A stretch of DNA of 64,000 nt from Dipetalonema caudispina (Eukaryota; Nematoda; Chromadorea; Rhabditida; Onchocercidae). The notes under the pieces were generated by a model. That model made no database searches, was not told where the DNA came from, and saw nothing but the letters and a program-made list of their open reading frames with translations. Made by a program: the position numbers and the translations under genes. Shown here in pieces: positions 1-11,300 of the stretch. Positions within the stretch are counted from its first letter, which is position 1; the number at the start of each line of letters is the position of its first letter. Where the stretch lies: the NCBI GenBank assembly GCA_013365325.1, contig JABVXV010000065.1, positions 62,001 through 126,000 on the forward strand, in the 5' to 3' direction.

Positions 1-170
1 CCATAACATCTGCTGTGCTGGAAGAGCATCATTTGATCGTAGGTGTTGTGGTAATTGTTGATCCTGGAGTGGTACCTATAAACAGTCGAGGAGAAAAGCA
101 GCGAATGCATTTACGAGATGCTTTCTTAAAAGATATGCTTGATCCCATTTATGTTGCTTACAACATGTAA
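1..170 (+). CDS. 3' terminal exon of an unidentified protein (partial)
   Basis: An open frame from base 3 runs to a TAA at 168-170 and gives 55 residues. They include a hydrophobic, strand-like stretch (LIVGVVVIVDPG) followed by an amphipathic end (RMHLRDAFLKDMLDPIYVAYNM without its first residues). The composition is coding-like and unlike the AT-rich DNA that follows immediately. The 5' part lies outside the window, so neither the start nor the preceding splice junction can be seen. I do not recognise the family. It could also be the last part of a longer final exon that starts before base 1. Confidence 0.55.
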   Translation, partial: ITSAVLEEHHLIVGVVVIVDPGVVPINSRGEKQRMHLRDAFLKDMLDPIYVAYNM

Positions 171-1696
171 AAAATATGTAGGATGGTTCTAAATTAAATT
201 TGAAGTAACGTAGTCAAAAAATATGAAATTACTAACAAAATCAATAAAATATGAGTAAGTGTAATTCAATTTATTTATGCACTTTTTTTGATAAATATGT
301 TTAATTTTTGGTACCATTCGCATATTTTCTAATTAGCTATATTTTAATTGCTGTTATTGTATGTATCTTTTTCAAGTGAAATGTGAATAGTCTGAGAGGG
401 AATGTTTTTCAAATTTAATATGATGGAAAATTCCATAAAATATCGAAAATTCTGCGAAAGTTAAATCTGCACTTTTATTCTTATAAAATTATAAAAATGA
501 ATATTTGAAAGAAAGGGGAAAGAAATTTTTAGAAAATTTGTTTGAAAAAAAATTCTTTTTCCTCGGGAAATTTCAATAAATCTAGAACTTGAATAAAAAT
601 ATCATGTTAGGAATAATATAAAATTATATATTTCAATTGTGAAATAATGTTTATACAATTTTGCATTGCTCATTTGCCAGTGTATTACCTAAAAAATTGT
701 AAGATAAGAATATTGCCTCCTGGATTATTTCCAGTTTATTCTGCGTTAATTTGCATTACAAAATTTTCCATCTTTCTCTCCCTTCATTGCTCTAACTTTG
801 AAAATTATTCCTGAACAATTTTGCAATGTAGTTATTTTTTCATTTTTTAATTACATAAATTTTATTGCTGCTAATAGATTTATTCTAATTATTGTTAATA
901 TTAAAATCCTAATTGTATGTTTAGGGTGAGGAGAAACCGAAGACTAAATGTTAGTATGGCTTATAAAATATTGAAAAATTTCAATTTGATATTGGATTGA
1001 TTCGACTCATTAAATTAACAAGATTTGAAAATTTTCAATAATGAAATAATTGAACAGATGAACAAAAACGAATGCTTGAAAATGAAAAGTAATTTCAACT
1101 TTGTTAGCATTATTTTTAGGTAATCGAGTTTGCTAAAAGTGGGTTAGAATAAATCATTGGAGGTAATTTGGAATGAATAATGAGTATTAACAGTTAATTA
1201 TTTCATCGTGAAAATTCCAACAAGTAAATTTTAATTGGATTTATACTTTTTTTATTCAAAATCTACACCAAAATTGCTTCAATTAATAGAAATATTTTTT
1301 TTTTTTCATTTTGACATTATTTTCTACCTGTACTATCTAAATGCTTAAAATATTTTTATATTTGTTATATTATCATCAATTTACTTTATATCATTTATTG
1401 ATTAAATATTTTAGTACCACATGTGATATCCCATCCTGTATTGATTTTCATCATTGTAGGAAGATAGATGTATCAGTGATAGATAGATGATATTCAATTT
1501 CGTCTAGGTTACATCATTCGGGAAATATAACATTGGGATATAAGCTTTTAGGATTATTCTTACACTATGCTATAGTTTTGATGATTTTCCGATTCTTCTA
1601 GTTTTTGCAATTCCTATGGTTGTAGTATGATTCATTTCTCATTTAACAGTAGTAATTTCAAAATTCCAAATTATTTTCTAACAAGTAAATGGTTTC

Positions 1697-1700
1697 AGAA

Positions 1701-1792
<92 letters not shown>

Positions 1793-1804
1793 TATTATTA
1801 TCAC

Positions 1805-1859
<55 letters not shown>

Positions 1860-1925
1860 GTTATCACTATTATTACTATTATTATTGCTATTATTATTAC
1901 TATTAATATTATTATCATTGCTTTC
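1697..1925. repeat. (ATT)n trinucleotide microsatellite, about 230 bp
   Basis: An almost uninterrupted TTA/ATT triplet array from about 1697 to 1870, followed by a degenerate tail to about 1925 with TTG, TCA and TAC interruptions. Its triplet period produces long artificial poly-Leu and poly-Ile frames on both strands. These are not genes. Confidence 0.95.
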
Positions 1926-2303
1926 ATTTTGGTTTTCAAATTTTTTAGATTTCGGAATATGACAATCATTTAGTTTTATAGAAATTACACTTTTCTTATT
2001 AAAAGGAAAAGATTTCTTTTCTTTTTTTCATTGCTATTTTTGTTGTCTAATTTTAGCTTTTTGAAAAATTTGTTTTGCTTTGTTTAAAAAAAAAAAAAAC
2101 AAAATAAAACAAATAAGAAAATTTATGAATTCGCTCAATTTAATCGTATTGTTATTGTTTTTGCAATATTTGCTACGCCCATTTCATTTGTGCATTTTTT
2201 TTTTTAATGCTATCATTTACTTATCAGTTTTCAATTTCTTTAAATTTGTTTAAAAAATTTAAATTCTTAGAAAGAAAACTGTTATTTGTTTGTTCTCTCT
2301 TTC

Positions 2304-2348
<45 letters not shown>

Positions 2349-2349
2349 A
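2304..2349. repeat. T25-A21 homopolymer pair (perfect self-complementary tract)
   Basis: Twenty-five T residues (2304-2328) are followed directly by twenty-one A residues (2329-2349). The two halves are complementary, so the tract could extrude a hairpin. It could also be a polymerase-slippage or assembly-prone site. It is the most extreme of many T or A runs of 15 or more in this window. Confidence 0.85.
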
Positions 2350-2887
2350 GAAAAAAGGATCGAATAGAAGAAAATTTTTGCAAATTTCATTAAGTTTGTT
2401 TAATAGTTCTGTGATTTTTTTTATTTGAAATTGTAATTATTACAACAGTTTATAAAAATTATTTTATTGAAAAAATAAAGAATAAAAAAGAAAAAAAGAA
2501 AAAACATAAATTTACATATTATTACAGAAAAGTTGTTGAAATTTCTGGTCATTTTAATGGAATAAGATATATCCATAAATTCTTACAAATATCATGGATT
2601 TTCCAAGGAGATATTAGAGAAATTTTATACAATTTTATATAAATATTCGAAAAAGATATGAGGATAATATTTTTGCGTTACATTTGAGCAAATGTATGTA
2701 AATTAGATCGTGAAATTCTCTGGGATAGATTGTTTTCGAGTTTTATTTCAATTAAGCATTATCATTATTCTATTTTATAATTTGAATATTTGAGTATATT
2801 AATGTATAAAGCATTGATGGCTTTTATATTAATATACAATTTCGATTAAAACAAGTAAGTTTAGTGAAAATTTGACGACTAGTAAAT

Positions 2888-5800
2888 ATGGTTGGTCGTT
2901 CAACATTACGTAATCGACATCATGCTAATCGACCTTGCGCTTCTGTTACGCCATCTACGCCGAGCAATCTTGTACGGGTTGACGATAGAAAAAGGTATGA
3001 ATTATTTACATTTAATTTAGAAATGAAAGGATAATTTTGAATTTATGAAGAATTCTACTAGAGTGGATACATATTGTTAGATAATATTAAAAGATTTCTA
3101 AAGGTCATATTAATAAATTAAAGTTTGCAAAAGTTAAGATGATATGAATTAACAGAAGATTTTGCTAGATATGTCTTATTTTGATAATGAAAGCTAAATA
3201 GAAGCTAATATGTAGCACTAGTTAATCACAGAGTACTCTTTAATAATATATGTTGTAATAAAAAAAGATATTTAGGTAAATGATAACTGAAAAGATACGT
3301 ATAGAAAATAATAAAATAACAAGATAATAGAATGATATTTTCTCTATTATAAAAATTTTTTGAAATAAGAAATAGTATAGTTGGAATTTGATTTACAATT
3401 AATAAGTAAATGAAGTATGGAATGAATTTTTACAATTTATTTATCATAAAGTTTTTCATATTTTTCAATATCATTCGCTTCATTCATTTAATAATGATAA
3501 TAGTGTAAATTTTTATCTATTTAAATATAATTTTAAAAAAAAAAAATGAAAAAGAAGAAGATATGGAATTGATTTATAGGAATGAAGAATATGGTAGAAT
3601 AATTGCACAAATTCATCCAATTTGGCCAGAAATGCCTCAAGGACAAGGTGAATTATTCTTCGAATGCACATTATTCCTTTATTCCGTATTAGCACTCTTC
3701 TTGCAATATCTCAATTTGTATAAGACAATGTGGTGGTTACCAAAATCATATTGGCATTATTCATTGGTAATTTTTCACAAATATTTTGATTATTTATTTG
3801 ATTTATTCCCTGATAATCGATTAAGCTTATCGTTGATTGCTACATGTATATGTATATATATAAGTCATTGTGAAACAGAACACAAACAATTTGAGCATGT
3901 TGCTAATAAGTTAATCATTTTTTTTTTTTTAATTTATTTATTTTAGAAATTTCATTTAATTAATCCATATTTGCTATCATGTGTTGGTCTTTTACTTGGT
4001 ATACGGGTAACAAAATGTTTTTGGAAAACGGTAAGTGGAGAAAAATTTGGTTGTTTCTTTTTTTTTTTTTTTTTTTTTTTCTTTATCTTATTTTAATTAT
4101 TTGTGAAGGAAAAATAATTGAAGCTAAAAAATTTTTTGTAAATTAAATTTAATAAAAACCTTTAAATAGATAACCGAATTAGCAACAAATGCCAGACAAG
4201 ATGCATCAAAAGCTCATTGCTTATTATGGGATATTATTGAATGGGCAGCCGTTAAAACACCAATGTTTACGATGGTTGCAACATCATTTCTTTTTAGTTT
4301 TACACGTGTTTATTTTGATTTTCCATTCAAATCATTACTCTATTTTGGGCATCCGTAAGTTTGCTATTAAAATTTTTTTTTTCAAAAAACATAGTGAAAA
4401 TAATTAACAATAGAAGATAGGGAAGGATAATGAAAAAAGGAAGTAGCAAATAAATGAAATAATAAGTAAGAGTAAAAATTTTTCAATAGCAAGAGAATTT
4501 TAATTTTCATAAATGAGCATTAGACGAAAGAGGATATATTTTATCATATAATATTTATTAAAAATCCTTCTTAAGAGTTTACATGAGATATTTTCTTTTT
4601 ATTCTAGTTAGAAATGTAAGTTACATCGTGAAATCCATGGAAAGAAGAATTTAAGAAAGACTGAGTGAGTATTTACGCAATAAACAATTATAATTTTAAA
4701 TTTTCGTTGTTTTTTTTCATCGTCCTTGATATCAGCTAATTTAATTCTGATTATAATTTGCAGTTTACTGTTTAAGAAAAATTAATTTTTAGGATTCTTT
4801 TCTTTTTATACTTATTCCATGGTAACGTATCATATAAAATACGCTGTTATGCTACAAAGTTATGGTTTGTTCTTAATGGAAAATCACTATCGGAAATATC
4901 CAAGATAACTACTATGTATCGCGGTATTATGCATCCTCCTACGCTTATTGACGTTGATAGTGTTGTGCATATGTGTAGCACTAATCCATGTATGTAATGG
5001 TTTTTTGTTTTCTTATAAATTACTGATCTACTTGGAAAAAATCTTTTTTTTTTTTTTTTTTTTTTAATAACTGAAGAACATATATGATTTTCAGTACAAA
5101 TACGTGAAGAAGTTTCGGTTTTAATGAGAGATTTTAGCCTACGAATTAAACATTGCTTTTTTTCTGGTCTAACAACGGCATATCTTTCAATTTTTGTTCC
5201 ATGTGTATTTACACCTGTAAGTTTTCATTTTCATTTCCAGTTTTTTTTTTTAAATTATGGATACATACTAATCTGATTTTTTACAAGATAGTTTAATACC
5301 GAAAACACGTTTTTAAAAATAGATGGATAATATTTCCACATGAAAGTATAGATTGTAACGAAAAGACAAACCTTTTAATGTAAAAGTAACTATTATAATT
5401 ATAACTGACAATAGATTTGCTTTCGTTTTTTTATTTCTCAATAACCTTTGGAATTTTTCAACCTGAAATTTGCAATTAAAAGGAATTTTGAATTGGAAAA
5501 TTTTCAGCAACGATCACCATCCGGCTTGCCACAACTAATATACATTGACATTTTATGGGTTTCGGAACTATTTTGTATCGTATTTTTAACATCATTTTCA
5601 CTTTATGCAACCTATCTGCTACCATTACAATACTGTGATTTGATACATCGTTGTGCGGCACATCTTGGAAAATGGGAGCGGTTGGATCGGTTAACGATAG
5701 CTACAATTGGTAGTAATGGTGGTAGTAGTAATTGTTGTTATAATAGTACTAGTAGTAGTAGTGGCAGTAGTTGTAGTAGTAGTAGTAGTAGTGGTAGTAG

Positions 5801-7404
5801 CAGTAGTAACAGTAGTAGTTGCATTGGTGCTATTGGTGGAGGTGATGGTAGTTCGACACAAACAACGAATTCTGCCGCAATAAATACTGCATATTCAGAG
5901 TAAGTATGTAGTTTATTATTTTTTCTATGCTATTGAATAAGTTTAAGAAAATTAACTAATATCCAATCAATAAGTAGGATTGAATAGAATAATTTAAGAG
6001 CATTTCTACTATCAGAAGATTCGTTGTACTAAATGATTGGATAGTGTAATTCAGTTAACTTTTATTAATTTTCAAATTTCCAACGATTCGTTATAAGCTG
6101 TAAGTAAAGCTGTTTATTCTTTTTTTTTATTTTATGAAAATAAAATTTAATTTAAGTACATTGAGGAAACTTTTGAAAAAGTAGGAGTAAATTATTACTT
6201 TTTTTTTTTTTTTTTTTGCCTTGAACAATGAATTCTTCAAGATTAATGTTTGCAGTTGGTCCGAGCATGATGGCCTTTATACAGATGGTTCGATTGTTCG
6301 TCATCAAGGACAACTGTACAAAGCTGTTGCTAATATTGGTACATTAGGTGTCGCTGCGGAACCCGGAGATTCAGATCATTCTCGTTTTTATGTGAGCTTA
6401 CTTTATTATTTAAAGAAAAAAAAAAAAGAAAAAATTGATTTGAAATAAATATTAATATGATTCCTTCTGTGGAAAAACAATTTAGGGGTGTTCGTAAGAT
6501 GTAATGCCGTAGATAGAGGCGGAAAACTTTTATCGTAGAAACTCCACTTAACTTTTGGCCAAATCGCAACCAACGGTGATTGAATATTTAAATCATTAAC
6601 AAATGAGTGTTAGAAACGATGCTTTTTAATATCTCCGATATCATAAAGCTTTTCGAGATATTGTTGCCGAACCATATATAGAATGCAATTATCCTACTAC
6701 CAATTGATTAGCTATATGGGTTGAAATGCAGAAGTATTCAGTTTGTTATATGTTTTTATATTCAGCGAATTGGTGGTGATCCGGTTACTTTGATCAGTAC
6801 TATGGCAATTTTTCAAGTTGTTTTAATTGCTACTCAATTTTGGATGTTGATATTAACAACAGATTGGCAACATATTGTTACGCTCGTACTACTTATATTT
6901 GCTAATTATCTCTTACTAGCAAAGGTTACTTTTTAAAAAAACTAATTTTTTTATCCGGTTGAAAATTGTTTTTTTGTGCAGCTACTGTAAGGTTCAAATA
7001 GTATCATTTCGGTGGTATCATCATAATTGTTCAGCTATTCTCTGCGGTATTTTTCCTCATGATAGCTGGATTTGATGATATGTGGACTTTTAAGAAGTAG
7101 TTGTAATTAACGATATAATATTATTATCAAACTATTCTGTTCACTTCACCTTTAACAGCCATTATTTGTGTAAATGCGATGTAAAATATGTTTTACTCAC
7201 TTAAATTACAATTAAGTTTTGGATTAAGGATTCCCGTAAATTACATTTCATGTTGACTACCAGCTGCTTATTAGAATTGCTTCCGATTTTGCTTATTTAA
7301 CTAGAAATTTTCAGACATTTAAAGATCGTGTAATTATTGGGAGGATATATAAGCCTTCTCCTGAAGATTTGCTATTAATTAAGCAGATGCAACAATATGA
7401 ATAA
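2888..7404 (+). CDS. TMEM39: TMEM39 family ER membrane protein
   Basis: Ten exons: 2888-2994, 3580-3766, 3947-4030, 4170-4354, 4793-4989, 5095-5216, 5508-5899, 6256-6391, 6766-6924 and 7315-7404. They total 1659 nt and encode 552 aa, with phases consistent throughout. Hallmarks of human TMEM39A/B are easy to see: an early Q-G-x-L-F-E-x-x-F-x-Y then N-L-Y-K-T-x-W-W block (about residues 55-90), Y-C-D-L-I-H-R-C-A-A-H-L-G-K-W (about 336-350), W-S-E-H-D-G, V-R-H-Q-G-Q-L-Y-K-A, and near the C-terminus K-D-R-V-I-I-G-R. Several hydrophobic membrane segments are present. TMEM39 proteins sit in the ER membrane; in C. elegans the family is known to support collagen secretion through COPII/TRAPP contacts, which would matter for cuticle. 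Exon 7 carries a Ser/Gly-rich insert (about residues 362-410) not found in vertebrates. The start is the first ATG of an exon that splices in phase to exon 2. The exact N-terminus is less certain than the rest. Confidence 0.9.
5710..5870 (+). repeat. Coding AGT/GGT triplet repeat (Ser/Gly-rich insert in TMEM39)
   Basis: A purine-T triplet array (AGT, GGT, with some TGT/TGC) inside TMEM39 exon 7 encodes a Ser-rich, Gly/Asn/Cys-containing linker just after the conserved H-L-G-K-W-E-R block. The triplet purity suggests expansion by replication slippage. It would place a flexible loop between two conserved regions. Confidence 0.85.
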
Positions 7405-8354
7405 AGAAAAATGTTCGCTGTGATTTGCTTCAAATGGTTATTTATAAATGTGATGATATCTTTCTTGTTGATTGCACTTAATGATTTGTGATGGTAACAT
7501 GTGATGATTTTTACGAATTTAAATATTTTTAATTTATGCAAATATGCTTTAGGATTAAAAATGAAAAGGAAAATTGAATTTGGAAGAAAAGGTTATGAAG
7601 TACTCCAGGAATTTTCATTCCATATTTGCTAAATTTTTTATATCTAAACTGTTAATATCATTATGGGTTTCTTAAAAAATATTTTCAATTTATGAAGGGA
7701 TAAATAAATTGTTCATATTTACAATGTACTTTGAGTGAAATTTATGAATTTGAAAATATTTTTCGTATTTACTACTATTTGAACGGGCATTTATTCTCAT
7801 TTATATGTGACATCAAAGTCATCAACGATTGTGGATCAATATTTTTGTGAAAAATGTTAGCAATCAACTATAAATATTAAATTGATAAGATTTGAAAAAT
7901 AGATTTTGAGATCATAACATCATCTATCATCGTTGGTTTCATCCTGCCCTTCGTTATGAAGGATAACTATTATGAACTATGCTAATCAAGTTTTCTTGAA
8001 ATTGATTTGACTACCAAACTGTTCGTATAATACAATCAATAATTATTAGATTTTTTCTAATAGTAACTGAAGTTTGAAAATAAATTATCAAGTTAAGTAA
8101 GCAAATGATTTCTGAATAAGTAAAGAGTTAATGACGGGGGAAAATTTGAAAGTGAAATATAGCATTACGGTATGTGGAAATTTCCGAATGGATATTTGGC
8201 GATATTTTAGTGATAACTTCATACGAGAATACACAGATATAGCATTGGAATGGTCATTTTCCGGTGTAATTTTCCGTAAAAGGGGGTTTTTTTTTTTTCA
8301 TAGAAGAAAAAAAAGAGAAATGAATTTTTTAATGTGTTTTCAGATTTCTGAAAT
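7405..8354. other. Intergenic region between TMEM39 and POT1
   Basis: About 950 bp between two same-strand genes. I see no coding-like frame; a 75-aa frame at 8131-8358 overlaps the POT1 5' end and is lysine/phenylalanine-rich by chance. A strong splice acceptor lies just before the POT1 ATG (separate entry). The spacing is at the upper limit for a nematode operon. Confidence 0.6.
8337..8343 (+). promoter_or_regulatory. Splice acceptor 11 nt upstream of POT1 ATG (candidate spliced-leader site)
   Basis: TTTTCAG ends at 8343 and the POT1 start codon is at 8355, with no in-frame ATG between. In nematodes a consensus acceptor this close to the start usually marks spliced-leader trans-splicing. 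A cis-spliced 5' UTR intron is the alternative. Confidence 0.5.
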
Positions 8355-11300
8355 ATGAAAGAGTATCAATATGTTACGCTTGCAGAGCTGGATGATTTAT
8401 CACATATAGCTAATGAAAATTTGAAGGTAAATTTACTACAATAACGTAGAAAATTTTCAACGATATTTAAAAGCGAAATTAGTTGAATGATGAATAATAA
8501 AGTAGTAGTGGTAATGAAATGATTACTTATAATTTCCTTACTAATTCGTTAACAATCAAAAAAAAAAAAGTAAGGATACAAATTTTTAAATCTTTATGGA
8601 TTTTTTTAGGGCAAAATTTATTATTCTATTCAAAATAATCAAGAATTGTTTCGTTTATTTACATAATGGATTAATAATTGATCATATCAAAGCCTTTTAT
8701 ATGTTCATGTAAAATAGGATAAAGTTATATGATAAAGAAACAAAATTAATTGTTCATTAAAATATATTATCATCATATATATATATGTTTAGATGTATGT
8801 TGTATTTGATAACAGAATTATCATTTAAATGAAAATCTTAATCACATTTCAATTTATATGACGAATAATAGAATTATTTATTACAGGTTAACATATATGC
8901 ATTTATAGCTGATATAAAGATACGTTCACGACCGATAGATGTATTAGAAGATGGTATGATTGTTTTTATATTTTTACCATTTATTTTGAAATATTTAAAC
9001 GAAATTATAATAATTGTTGTTTACGATAAATTATTTGTCACAAAGGTAGTGGAATAATTTTATTATTGGAAATGAATTAAGAATTTCAATCCATTTAGCC
9101 TCTGTTATGACGCAATTGGAATTACGTGATGGTAGCTCAAATAGCAATACAACGTGTATCATTTATAGTCAATCATTGGAAAGTTTTTCGGATCAAATAC
9201 AAAATGGTCAAATCATTCGAATGCATCGTGCTAAAGTACTCTTTTTTCAGTAATTTATTCATTTCACACATTTTATGACTTGATACTATTTTGCTTTATT
9301 TTCATTTTTAGTGTCCTAATTCATTATTTCTCTATGATTTGGTTTTAACCATTTTTTGAGGCAGACGTGGTGGAATTTCGCGGCACTCTTATCTTATATT
9401 TTCAATTTTTTGAATTAAATAGTGTGGTAACTGGTATCATTAACATCTGGAAATTATCATTTCTGCCAGTTGTATCATTATTAGATAGATATGTTGCAGT
9501 AAATGAATGGTATTGCATGAGGTTTTTGATATGAGTCAACTCTCATTAGTGAATTATAGCATTGATTCGTTTATCGTTGCTTATTATCTCTGAATCGTTT
9601 TATTCAGATCAAAAAATTGACAGAGCGGAAGTTGTTTCTTTATGGAAAGCTTAAAATAGCTGGTTTTGCTGTTCTTCTCTTCAGTGGTCAACTTGATGAT
9701 GGTTTTACTCCTATATATCAGTCATCAGCAAAGTTTACTCTAGTATCAGATTATAAAGAGAGGGTTGGTTTCATTATTTTAAAATACTGCAAGGTTGGAG
9801 ACCATTTTAAATTAATCTTTGATAACAAGGATATGAATTTGAATAATATTTTGAATTGCATTTAAGATCTATCAGTCAAATTATTTACGGTTAAAAGTAG
9901 CAACACAGGAGGATAGCGAAATAGCGATGCTTTTGTTTCAGATAAATTTATTACGCACGTTATTCGTAAGGGATCAGCCGATGGTATTAGAAGATCCACC
10001 TGCACTTTCAGATGATCCTGGAAATTTGGATGGTCAACTTGTTGCTACAACATCGGTATCACCCATGAACCAAAAAGTAGCATATGCTAATGAGGAGGGA
10101 GTGTATGATATAATCAGAAATGCGAATGTTCATCGCTTGAATGAATTCGTTCTTGGTGGTTACAGTGATATTACCGTACAAGTAAATTTTGTTGATGATT
10201 TTAATGTTTGAAAACAACGTTTACATCTTACCCATTTAATTTTTCCTTAAATTTCCGGAAAAAAAAACATAGAGAAATAAAAATATTGAATGATTCTTTC
10301 CTATCTTTTATTGGAATTGTGAACTCGTCGAAGCACAACATTTTTGATGATACAAATATTTTAGACTTTAATGATAAGTTATTTGTATTTTTAGACAATA
10401 GCTCTATTTGTTAGTGATCGAAATAATGTGATATTGCGCTGTTGGGATACCACTTCACCACCGAGGTATTTCCGTTAATAATGAATTTTATACAAAAATA
10501 TGAAGACTATTTAGACATAGATACATAATGTGTACTAATAGTAAAAGAATTAATCTTTTGCTTAAAGAATCACTCGAATGGTTTAGTTGGTGAAATTATT
10601 CATTCAAAAGTTATTTTGTCATCAGATTATGAAGTTAAAATTTGTCCGCTTTAAATCGTGCATTATTCAGTCACTTTTGCATACTATTCATATAGCATGC
10701 TATTCTTAGTTAAATTGTTATAATTAAAATGATTAAAGGAAAATATTTGTTCTTGATGCTGACTTTATTCACGAAGTTATATGTCGAGATGAGAAGCTCG
10801 AAATGACAGCAGCAAACTATTGGTGTGATGTTGTGTTATATGAAGAACATGCTAATTTTGCTCGAAATAATGTAAAGGTATTAATTTAAAGTATAAATGT
10901 TTACTTATTTTAAATTTAAATGATTAAATAGGATGATGTAAGTGAAATGATTTTGTCTTGAGTTATTGGTCGATACGTTTTTTTTTTTTTCATTACAAAT
11001 GACTAACTTGTACTACAAAACTTTCGATTTGGTTGGGTAGTCATAAACGTTTGTTCTTAAGTTTATTTGAAAGAACTTTGTTTATGAGCAGTAATCATTA
11101 ACGCTGTGCTTACAGTATTCTTATGGCGACAATTTCCGTCTAGTTTTTTTTTATGAAAATTAAAATTTTGGCAAGTAATTTCCGACTTTTTTGTTGTTTT
11201 ATATGAAATAATTGAACCAAATGTTTTTACAGTGTGGTGATATTCTGCTACTTACTAACACGCACTTATATCACTCAAAGAATGGTGTAACCCTAACAAT

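Larger units (their letters stand above)
171..2887. other. AT-rich intergenic region
   Basis: About 2.7 kb between the unidentified 3' exon and TMEM39. I see no open frame with coding composition on either strand. It holds a long ATT triplet microsatellite and a T-then-A homopolymer pair (listed separately), plus many short T and A runs. The last few hundred bases presumably carry the TMEM39 promoter, but I recognise no specific element. Confidence 0.7.

Noticed and set aside
1627..1973. Poly-Leu and poly-Ile open frames on both strands
   Set aside because: They are produced by the ATT microsatellite; triplet period 3 keeps every frame open. No coding signal outside the repeat.
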